DNA of 6,600 nt from Deltaproteobacteria bacterium (GTDB lineage: Bacteria > Bdellovibrionota > UBA1018 > UBA923): assembly GCA_016194725.1 (NCBI GenBank), contig JACQAW010000127.1:1-6600 (forward strand), given 5' to 3'. Within the stretch, counting starts at the first letter, position 1. Every line of letters starts with the position of its first letter. Of this stretch, positions 1-5,186 are shown one piece after another. The translations under genes and the position numbers were made by a program. The notes beneath the pieces were generated by a model. It did not search any database. It had not been told where the DNA came from and was given only the letters and a program-made list of their open reading frames with translations.

Positions 1-103
1 TATTCTCGAAGCCCGAATAGGTGTGCACTACGTACCAGGCCATCTCCCCTTGGGGAGCGGCGGCACCACTCTTGGATCCGTCTAATTTTTGTTGCTCGGT
101 CAC
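1..103 (-). CDS. nusG: Transcription termination/antitermination factor NusG, N-terminal fragment
   Basis: NusG binds RNA polymerase through its N-terminal NGN domain, modulates pausing and, in many bacteria, links polymerase to Rho or the ribosome. Only the first 34 codons are in the window; the gene continues past base 1. From an internal ATG at 43 the product reads MAWYVVHTYSGFEN, the characteristic opening of the NGN domain. I prefer a GTG start at 103. It is in frame, lies 14 bases after the secE stop, and has GGAG at 111-114 with a 7-base spacer. It adds 20 residues (VTEQQKLDGSKSGAAPQGE-type, polar and Ala/Gly-rich) before the canonical Met. The ATG at 43 has a purine run directly against it with no usable spacer, and that run is paired in a hairpin. 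Identity is near certain; the start is probable. Confidence 0.93.
   Translation of the reverse strand, partial: MTEQQKLDGSKSGAAAPQGEMAWYVVHTYSGFEN
44..57 (-). repeat. Short inverted repeat beside the internal nusG ATG
   Basis: CTCCCC and GGGGAG form perfect 6-base arms separated by two bases, equivalent to a 5-bp stem with a tetraloop. The element ends directly against the internal ATG at 41-43, inside the coding sequence of the proposed nusG extension. In RNA it would pair the only purine-rich stretch that could serve that ATG as a ribosome binding site. A chance GC-rich palindrome is the alternative. Confidence 0.5.
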
Positions 104-110
104 TCAAACT

Positions 111-114
111 CTCC
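111..114 (-). promoter_or_regulatory. Shine-Dalgarno site for the nusG GTG start
   Basis: GGAG lies 7 bases before the GTG at 103 and directly after the secE stop codon at 118-120. This spacing is near ideal and decides for the GTG start over the ATG at 43. The tight secE-nusG junction suggests translational coupling. Confidence 0.7.
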
Positions 115-117
115 AGT

Positions 118-519
118 TCAGGAAAATAAATGCTGGGCCGTACCCCAGAACCACTGCAGCCCCATCGTGAACAACCAGTCAAAGGTTGCCAGAACCAGGC
201 CCGCGATAACAACGGTTACGATTACGATAATAGTCGCCGACACCGTATCTTTACCCGTCGGCCAGGTGACCTTCGTCAATAACTCGACAGCAACTTCATT
301 CATGAACGTATTTGAAGTGTTATTGCTGTAAAGACCAAAGAAAACCAACGCTCCGACGGCGATAGACAGTCCGCGGATGATGTATTCAGCCGACTTTACC
401 CGTGATTCGAAATCGTAGGTATTCGACAGCTTCATCATGGCCAGCAGCGCGAGGAACGCGATGATTGCCGCAAACGCCAAGTAAGTGACATTAACTACTT
501 TTTGGTACTGATGCTCCAT
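118..519 (-). CDS. secE: Preprotein translocase subunit SecE, three-segment form
   Basis: SecE is the small essential subunit of the SecYEG channel in the inner membrane; its conserved amphipathic and C-terminal helices clamp SecY. The product is 133 residues. Predicted membrane segments lie near residues 8-29, 46-65 and 94-118. The family signature KVTWPTGKDT, at residues 83-92, sits just before the last segment where it belongs. E. coli SecE is similar in length with three segments, whereas many bacteria keep only one. The ATG at 519 is chosen because AGGGGA at 524-529 precedes it by 4 bases. The reading frame stays open to 591, but that would run into the tRNA gene. It lies between tRNA-Trp and nusG, the standard secE-nusG pairing. 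Confidence 0.95.
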   Translation of the reverse strand: MEHQYQKVVNVTYLAFAAIIAFLALLAMMKLSNTYDFESRVKSAEYIIRGLSIAVGALVFFGLYSNNTSNTFMNEVAVELLTKVTWPTGKDTVSATIIVIVTVVIAGLVLATFDWLFTMGLQWFWGTAQHLFS

Positions 520-523
520 GCAA

Positions 524-529
524 TCCCCT
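524..529 (-). promoter_or_regulatory. Shine-Dalgarno site for secE
   Basis: AGGGGA lies 4 bases before the ATG at 519. It fixes the secE start downstream of the tRNA gene rather than at the farther in-frame ATG at 591, which lies inside the tRNA. Confidence 0.75.
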
Positions 530-561
530 AAAGCACTGATAAAAATTCTGGTGGAGACGAC

Positions 562-638
562 TGGCAGGCCAGGAGGGATTCGAACCCACAACCTACGGAT
601 TTGGAATCCGCCGCTCTAACCGTTAGAGCTACTGGCCT
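562..638 (-). tRNA. trnW: tRNA-Trp (anticodon CCA)
   Basis: This is a complete cloverleaf with an encoded 3' CCA. The acceptor arms AGGCCAG and CTGGCCT pair at all seven positions. The D-stem is GCTC/GAGC around a 9-base loop containing GG. The anticodon stem GCGGA/TCCGT holds the loop TTCCAAA, giving anticodon CCA for UGG. The T-loop is TTCGAAT. G73 and the A1-U72 pair fit bacterial tryptophanyl-tRNA synthetase recognition. The T-stem GTGGG/CCCTC has a U-U mismatch at positions 50-64, which is unusual but tolerable. The gene sits between rpmG and secE, so it is probably released from a protein-coding transcript by RNase P and 3' processing. Confidence 0.97.
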
Positions 639-657
639 ATACACGCCATTCGTCTAG

Positions 658-688
658 TTAAAATGCCGGCAAACCGAGGTTTACCGAC
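658..688 (-). other. RNA hairpin between rpmG and tRNA-Trp
   Basis: In minus-strand RNA, GUCGGUAAAC and GUUUGCCGGC form a continuous 10-bp stem, two pairs being U-G, around the loop CUCG. On the plus strand those two pairs would be C-A mismatches, so the structure favours RNA from the coding strand. It begins 3 bases after the rpmG stop and is followed by AUUUUAA. It could be a weak terminator, a 3'-end stabiliser for rpmG mRNA, or a processing site ahead of the tRNA. The U-tract is short, so I do not call it a terminator. Confidence 0.55.
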
Positions 689-691
689 GGA

Positions 692-841
692 TTACTTGCC
701 TTCCCGATGTGGGGTATGCTTACGGCAATGCTTGCAGTATTTCTTAAACTCAAGCTTGTCGGGAGTCTTTGTCTTGTTCTTCGTCGTCGAATAGTTCTTA
801 TTCTTACAGTCCGAGCAATCTAAACTCACAATAACACGCAT
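692..841 (-). CDS. rpmG: 50S ribosomal protein L33, zinc-ribbon form
   Basis: L33 is a small protein of the large ribosomal subunit near the E site. The 49-residue product opens MRVIVSLDCSDCKNKNYSTT and ends KHTPHREGK, a clear L33. It keeps both zinc-binding pairs, C9-x-x-C12 and C36-x-x-C39, so it is the zinc-binding (C+) version rather than the cysteine-free version usual in Alphaproteobacteria. Length is normal for the family. GGAG at 849-852 precedes the ATG at 841 by 7 bases. It lies between tuf and tRNA-Trp. A terminator-like hairpin ends only 14 bases before its start, leaving no room for a separate promoter in the gap, so it is probably expressed by readthrough from tuf or from a promoter inside tuf. 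Confidence 0.96.
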   Translation of the reverse strand: MRVIVSLDCSDCKNKNYSTTKNKTKTPDKLEFKKYCKHCRKHTPHREGK

Positions 842-855
842 AAATACACTCCAAT

Positions 856-886
856 AAAAACCGGGGAAAGCACCCTGCGTTCCCCG
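856..886 (-). terminator. Terminator-like hairpin after tuf
   Basis: In minus-strand RNA, CGGGGAA (880-886) and UUCCCCG (862-868) form a 7-bp stem. A further short inner stem is possible at 870-872 with 876-878. It is followed, after one G, by five U residues (856-860). This is the form of a Rho-independent terminator, placed 14 bases after the tuf stop. The rpmG Shine-Dalgarno site lies only 3 bases beyond the U-tract, so complete termination here would silence rpmG, tRNA-Trp, secE and nusG unless another promoter exists. Partial readthrough is therefore likely. Confidence 0.72.
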
Positions 887-900
887 CTAAAACCTATTTA

Positions 901-2091
901 CTACTCGATAATCTCGGCGATAACGCCTGCGCCGACAGTACGGCCGCCTTCGCGAATTGCGAAGCGCAGTTCCTTTTCCATCGCGATAGGAGTGATGAGC
1001 TCCACTTCCATTGCGCAGTTGTCGCCAGGCATGACCATCTCGACGTTAGCCGGGAGCTTTACCACACCTGTGACGTCCGTGGTGCGGAAATAAAACTGAG
1101 GCCGATATCCGTTGAAAAACGGCGTATGACGGCCGCCTTCTTCCTTCGTCAAGATATACGCTTCTGCCTTGAACTTCTTGTGGGGCGTAATCGAGCCTGG
1201 CTTGGCCAGGACCTGTCCACGCTCAACTTCTTCCTTCTTCGTACCGCGAAGCAGGGCGCCAATGTTGTCGCCCGCTTCACCCTGGTCCAGAAGCTTACGA
1301 AACATCTCAACACCCGTGACGACCGTCTTGATCGTCGGACGAAGACCGATGATTTCGCACTCTTCGCCAACCTTCACGATTCCGCGCTCGACGCGGCCCG
1401 TGACCACAGTGCCACGGCCAGAGATCGAAAACACGTCTTCAACTGGCATCAGGAATGGCTTGTCTTTATCGCGAACAGGCTGAGGAATATAGGCATCAAC
1501 CGCGTCCATCAGCCGCATGATCGAAGCTTCGCCAAGGTCGCCCTTGTCGCCTTCCATTGCCTTGAGCGCTGAGCCCTTGACCACGGGAATCTTGTCGCCC
1601 GGGTACTTGTAGAGCGTAAGCAGCTCGCGAACTTCCATCTCGACGAGATCAAGGAGCTCCTTGTCGTCGACCATGTCGCACTTGTTCAAAAACACCACGA
1701 TCGCCGGAACGCCGACCTGACGGGCGAGCAGGATGTGCTCACGAGTCTGAGGCATCGGGCCGTCTGCAGCCGAAACCACCAGAATTGCGCCGTCCATCTG
1801 CGCGGCTCCCGTGATCATGTTTTTGACATAATCGGCGTGGCCAGGGCAGTCGACGTGTGCGTAATGGCGGCTCTTGGTCGAATACTCCACGTGCGAGGTA
1901 TTGATCGTGATGCCGCGCTCTTTTTCTTCCGGCGCATTGTCGATCTGGTCGTAGGCGCGAGCTTCCGAGAGGCCCATCTTCGCCAACACCGTCGTGATTG
2001 CCGCTGTCAGAGTGGTCTTGCCATGGTCGACGTGACCAATCGTTCCGATATTGCAATGGGGCTTACTGCGATCAAATTTCTCTTTAGACAT
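901..2091 (-). CDS. tuf: Translation elongation factor EF-Tu
   Basis: EF-Tu is the GTPase that carries aminoacyl-tRNA to the ribosomal A site. The product is 396 residues, a normal length. The G domain shows GHVDHGKT (19-26), RGIT with switch-I Thr62, DCPGH (81-85, catalytic His85), NKCD (136-139) and SALK (174-177). Domains 2 and 3 follow from about residues 210 and 305, ending in GGRTVGAGVIAEIIE. All five cysteines use TGC, and ATA, CTA, AGA and AGG codons are absent, as expected of a very highly expressed gene. AAGGAG at 2097-2102 lies 5 bases before the ATG. The gene ends with TAG followed in frame by TAA. It follows fusA by 34 bases, the str-operon position, yet is followed by rpmG-trnW-secE, the context of the other tuf copy in many genomes. 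Confidence 0.98.
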   Translation of the reverse strand: MSKEKFDRSKPHCNIGTIGHVDHGKTTLTAAITTVLAKMGLSEARAYDQIDNAPEEKERGITINTSHVEYSTKSRHYAHVDCPGHADYVKNMITGAAQMDGAILVVSAADGPMPQTREHILLARQVGVPAIVVFLNKCDMVDDKELLDLVEMEVRELLTLYKYPGDKIPVVKGSALKAMEGDKGDLGEASIMRLMDAVDAYIPQPVRDKDKPFLMPVEDVFSISGRGTVVTGRVERGIVKVGEECEIIGLRPTIKTVVTGVEMFRKLLDQGEAGDNIGALLRGTKKEEVERGQVLAKPGSITPHKKFKAEAYILTKEEGGRHTPFFNGYRPQFYFRTTDVTGVVKLPANVEMVMPGDNCAMEVELITPIAMEKELRFAIREGGRTVGAGVIAEIIE

Positions 2092-2125
2092 AGACTCTCC
2101 TTAGTTGTCGCTACGGCTTATCCTA

Positions 2126-4204
2126 TCAGCCGAACATTTTCGACAGAATTTTTTGGGATACGTTGGGTGGGACGATGTCGTACTTCGAGGGCTGCATTGT
2201 ATAGGTAGCCCGGCCCTGACTCATCGAGCGGAGATCAGTGGAATATCCGAACATCTCCGAAAGTGGAACTGTCGCCTTGATGGACTGAACATTGCCTTTT
2301 GGCGTCATACTTAGAATTCTAGCGCGTCGGCTGTTGAGATCGCCGATAACGTCACCCATATTGGTTTCGGGACAAACCACCTCACAGGACATGATTGGCT
2401 CCAGCAGCACCGGAGCTGCCTTGCGACAGGCATCTTTAAACGCCATGCTGGCTGCGATTTTGTATGCAAGTTCAGTGGAATCGGTATCATGAAACGACCC
2501 ATCCACGAGTCTTGCCTTGATATCGGCAACTGGATAGCCCACGATAACGCCACCAGTCATAGCCTCTTGAATGCCCTTATCAACACTAGGAATGAACTCC
2601 TTCGGGATTTTGTCGACGCCAACCGCATTTTCAAACTTATACCCTTGGCCGCGTTCGAGCGGCTCAAGCTCTATAACAACGTGACCGTACTGGCCCTTGC
2701 CCCCCGTTTGCCTGATAAAACGTCCTTCTGCTGACCCATGGCCGGAAACCGTCTCTTTATAGGCAACCTGAGGACTACCAACATTTGCCCCCACCTTGAA
2801 CTCTCGCATCAGTCTGTCGACGATAATTTCGAGATGTAACTCACCCATCCCTGAGATAATCGTCTGTGCGGTTTCGGGGTCGGTTTTAACGCGAAAAGAA
2901 GGGTCTTCAGCCGCCAACTTGGCTAAAGAGGAGCCGAGCTTTTCCTGATCAGCCTGCGTTTTTGGCTCGATGGCAATACTGATCACGGGTTCTGGAAAGT
3001 CCATTTTTTCGAGGAGAATAGGGCTAATTTCCAAACAAAGCGTATCACCTGTTGTCGCAAACTTCAGGCCGACCGCAGCCGCGATGTCACCCGCTTTGAC
3101 ACCTTTGATCTCTTCGCGCTTATTGGCATGCATCTGCAAAAGACGCATGACTCGTTCCTTCTTTTCTTTAGTCGCATTGTAAATCTGGGTGCCAGCCTCG
3201 AGTGAGCCGGAGTACACGCGGAAAAAAACCAAGGTGCCAACAAAGGGGTCGTTCATGATCTTAAAAGCGAGCGCCGAAAACGGTTCTTTAAAGTCCGCTT
3301 TACGCATCAGTATTTTGTCATGATCGCGAACGTCGTGACCCTGAATAGGGGGAACATCCAGCGGCGACGGCAGATAGCGGACAACAGCGTCGAGAAGATG
3401 CTGCACCCCCTTGTTCTTAAACGACGACCCGCAGATTACCGGGGTTACGGCCAATGAGATGCACGCTTTTCGCGCCGCACGTATGATCTCTTCATCGGAA
3501 AGCTTTTCTCCGCCCACATAGCGCTCGAGAACCTTTTCGTCGTACTCAGCCACAGATTCGATCAAATGTTCACGCGCCAGAATAGCGTCATCGAGGAGGT
3601 CAGCAGGAATTTCGACAGCCTCAAAGGTCGCACCCAGATCGTCGCCAAGCCAGTGCACGGCTTTCATAGCAATCAAATCAATAATGCCCTTAAAAGTGTC
3701 CTCACGGCCCCAAGGCAGCTGAAAGGGGACCGGATTAGCCCCAAGCTTCTCTTTCATCTGCGACACTGCAGCGTCGAAGTCAGCCCCCACGCGGTCCATC
3801 TTGTTAACGAAAGCGACGCGTGGGACATGATATTTATTAGCCTGGCGCCAAACGGTTTCGGACTGCGGCTCGACACCACCTACGGAACAAAATACCGCGA
3901 CCGCACCGTCTAGAACGCGCAAACTGCGTTCCACCTCAATTGTGAAGTCAACGTGACCAGGGGTATCAATCAGATTGATCCGATGGTCCTTCCAGAAGCA
4001 TGTCGTAGCGGCTGACGTGATAGTTATGCCACGTTCCTGCTCTTGCGGCATCCAATCCATGGTGGCAGTGCCGTCATGAACTTCGCCGAGCTTATGCGTC
4101 TTTCCGGTATAGAACAGAATGCGTTCGGACGTCGTCGTCTTACCGGCATCAATATGAGCCATGATGCCAATATTACGCGTCGTCTCTAAACTATACTCTG
4201 CCAT
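2126..4204 (-). CDS. fusA: Translation elongation factor EF-G
   Basis: EF-G uses GTP to drive tRNA-mRNA translocation and, with RRF, ribosome recycling. The 692-residue product is full length. Its G domain has AHIDAGKT (16-23), RGITIT (58-63), DTPGH (80-84), NKMD (134-137) and the G5 region GSSFKNKG (259-266). Domain II runs from about 285 to 400 and domain III to about 475, with GMGELHLEI at 452-460. Domain IV runs to about 600 and carries tip residue His572 in GSFHDTDS. Domain V follows, with RSMSQGRATYTM near the end. Codon choice is looser than in tuf: ATA, CTA, GTA and TGT all occur in the first 110 codons. The start lies 23 bases after rpsG, and I see no Shine-Dalgarno sequence, so coupling to rpsG translation is plausible. 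It lies in the conserved rpsL-rpsG-fusA-tuf order. Confidence 0.98.
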   Translation of the reverse strand: MAEYSLETTRNIGIMAHIDAGKTTTSERILFYTGKTHKLGEVHDGTATMDWMPQEQERGITITSAATTCFWKDHRINLIDTPGHVDFTIEVERSLRVLDGAVAVFCSVGGVEPQSETVWRQANKYHVPRVAFVNKMDRVGADFDAAVSQMKEKLGANPVPFQLPWGREDTFKGIIDLIAMKAVHWLGDDLGATFEAVEIPADLLDDAILAREHLIESVAEYDEKVLERYVGGEKLSDEEIIRAARKACISLAVTPVICGSSFKNKGVQHLLDAVVRYLPSPLDVPPIQGHDVRDHDKILMRKADFKEPFSALAFKIMNDPFVGTLVFFRVYSGSLEAGTQIYNATKEKKERVMRLLQMHANKREEIKGVKAGDIAAAVGLKFATTGDTLCLEISPILLEKMDFPEPVISIAIEPKTQADQEKLGSSLAKLAAEDPSFRVKTDPETAQTIISGMGELHLEIIVDRLMREFKVGANVGSPQVAYKETVSGHGSAEGRFIRQTGGKGQYGHVVIELEPLERGQGYKFENAVGVDKIPKEFIPSVDKGIQEAMTGGVIVGYPVADIKARLVDGSFHDTDSTELAYKIAASMAFKDACRKAAPVLLEPIMSCEVVCPETNMGDVIGDLNSRRARILSMTPKGNVQSIKATVPLSEMFGYSTDLRSMSQGRATYTMQPSKYDIVPPNVSQKILSKMFG

Positions 4205-4227
4205 GATGTTTGGGCGTGACTGACCGC

Positions 4228-4698
4228 TTACCAGCGGTAGTGAGCAAAAGCCTTGTTGGCTTCTGCCATCTTGTGCACGTCTTCGCGCTTCTTGACCGCG
4301 CCGCCACGGTTGGCAAGAGCATCAAGGCATTCCGAAGCGAGCTTCTCTTCGAGCGACTTCTCAGGACGCGAATGCGCGTATTCGATTAGCCAACGCGACG
4401 CCAGAGATTGACGGCGATTTGGCTTCACTTCGACTGGCACCTGGTAAGTGGCACCGCCGACACGGCGTGACTTCACTTCCACGACAGGCTTGAGATTTTC
4501 CAATGCCTTCTTGAAAATTTTCAGAGGATCGTCATTGGTCTTCTTCTGAAGAATATCCAACATCGAGTAAAGAATGTTTTCCGCAACGCTCTTCTTGCCA
4601 TCCTTCATCAACGAGTTCACGAATTTTGCGATCACGAGATCGTTGAATTTCGGATCAGGAAGAATTTCACGCTTTACGATAACTTTTTTACGTCCCAT
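4228..4698 (-). CDS. rpsG: 30S ribosomal protein S7
   Basis: S7 nucleates assembly of the 30S head by binding the 3' major domain of 16S rRNA and touches mRNA and tRNA at the E site. The 156-residue product has the usual length. It opens MGRKKVIVKREILPDPKF, carries the basic conserved stretch KSRRVGGATYQVPVEV near residues 77-92, and ends AHYRW. AAGGAG at 4709-4714 precedes the ATG by 10 bases, slightly long but clear. In E. coli S7 is the autoregulator of the str operon, acting on the rpsL-rpsG junction. Here that junction is only 31 bases (4699-4729), so the long E. coli-type S7 target between these genes does not fit. Confidence 0.98.
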   Translation of the reverse strand: MGRKKVIVKREILPDPKFNDLVIAKFVNSLMKDGKKSVAENILYSMLDILQKKTNDDPLKIFKKALENLKPVVEVKSRRVGGATYQVPVEVKPNRRQSLASRWLIEYAHSRPEKSLEEKLASECLDALANRGGAVKKREDVHKMAEANKAFAHYRW

Positions 4699-4729
4699 TG
4701 CTCTAAATCTCCTTAAAACTTTTTATCAA

Positions 4730-5110
4730 TCAAGCGGGTTTGCTTGGGCGCTTGGCGCCGTACTTTGAACGACTCTGCATACGGCCCGCAACACCCTGGG
4801 TGTCGAGCGTGCCACGCACGGTGTGATAACGAACACCTGGAAGATCCTTTACGCGGCCGCCGCGGATAAGAACGATCGAGTGCTCTTGCAGATTGTGGCC
4901 GACACCCGGAATGTATGACGTCACTTCAAAGCCGTTCGTCAAACGAACGCGGCAAACCTTACGGAGTGCTGAGTTAGGCTTTTTTGGTGTAGTCGTGTAG
5001 ACGCGGACGCAGACGCCACGCTTCTGTGGACAACGTTCGAGCGCTGGCGAACTCGTCTTCCAATTCTTTTTGTCTCGTCCATTCCGAACCAACTGATTAA
5101 TCGTAGGCAT
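4730..5110 (-). CDS. rpsL: 30S ribosomal protein S12
   Basis: S12 lies at the 30S decoding centre and controls tRNA selection accuracy. The product is 126 residues, close to the usual 124. It shows TTTPKKPNSALRKVCRVRL (39-57) and RGGRVKDLPGVRYHTVRG (83-100). Lys43, Lys88 and Pro91 are the wild-type residues whose changes give streptomycin resistance or dependence, so the sequence predicts a sensitive form. Asp89, the site methylthiolated in several bacteria, is present. I start at the ATG at 5110, which gives the standard MPTINQL opening and has AGAGGG at 5116-5121 five bases upstream. An in-frame ATG at 5161 would add 17 unrelated residues. It follows rpoC by 76 bases and leads the str genes. 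Confidence 0.98.
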   Translation of the reverse strand: MPTINQLVRNGRDKKNWKTSSPALERCPQKRGVCVRVYTTTPKKPNSALRKVCRVRLTNGFEVTSYIPGVGHNLQEHSIVLIRGGRVKDLPGVRYHTVRGTLDTQGVAGRMQSRSKYGAKRPSKPA

Positions 5111-5115
5111 TAATT

Positions 5116-5121
5116 CCCTCT
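5116..5121 (-). promoter_or_regulatory. Shine-Dalgarno site for rpsL
   Basis: AGAGGG lies 5 bases before the ATG at 5110. It selects this start over the upstream in-frame ATG at 5161, whose extension would cover the candidate promoter's -10 element. Confidence 0.7.
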
Positions 5122-5146
5122 GTCTAAATAGCTTAAAAGTTTTAGC

Positions 5147-5175
5147 TTTGTACTCGATCAAAAAAGTCGAGTCAA
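5147..5175 (-). promoter_or_regulatory. Candidate sigma-70 promoter for the str genes
   Basis: TTGACT (5170-5175, five of six to consensus) and TACAAA (5147-5152, four of six) are separated by exactly 17 bases in the rpoC-rpsL gap. Transcription would start about 30 bases before the rpsL ATG. No rpoC terminator is visible in the gap, so rpoC readthrough may also feed rpsL. Support is sequence resemblance only. Confidence 0.45.
5152..5172. repeat. Inverted repeat within the candidate str promoter
   Basis: ACTCGA (5152-5157) and TCGAGT (5167-5172) are perfect 6-base arms around a 9-base A/T-rich centre. The repeat fills the spacer between the proposed -35 and -10 elements and overlaps both. 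No U-tract follows the stem on the minus strand; the T run lies in the loop, so it is not an intrinsic terminator. It could be an operator, a leader hairpin in rpoC readthrough RNA, or chance. Confidence 0.45.
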
Positions 5176-5186
5176 GTCATTCATTT

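Noticed and set aside
520..591. N-terminal extension of SecE to an ATG at 591
   Set aside because: It would translate through the 3' part of the tRNA-Trp gene, adds residues unlike SecE, and the ATG at 519 has its own well-placed AGGGGA site.
890..925. Possible promoter for rpmG at the tuf 3' end (TTATCG / 17 / TAAATA)
   Set aside because: The -10 matches only about three of six consensus bases and the downstream terminator-like hairpin would follow at once; too weak to list as a feature.
1126..2208. Plus-strand open frames opposite tuf (1126-1572, 1169-1483, 1735-2208) and the frame-shifted minus frames in tuf
   Set aside because: They are shadows of strongly codon-biased tuf; products are Arg/Ser/His-rich with no family resemblance or plausible start signals.
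2292..3913. Plus-strand open frames opposite fusA
   Set aside because: Antisense shadows of a confident full-length EF-G gene, with no supporting motifs.
5111..5161. S12 start at an ATG at 5161
   Set aside because: The added 17 residues match no S12, and the ATG at 5110 gives the standard start with a good Shine-Dalgarno site.
5152..5172. rpoC terminator at the ACTCGA/TCGAGT inverted repeat
   Set aside because: The T run lies in the loop rather than after the stem in the direction of transcription, so it lacks the form of an intrinsic terminator.
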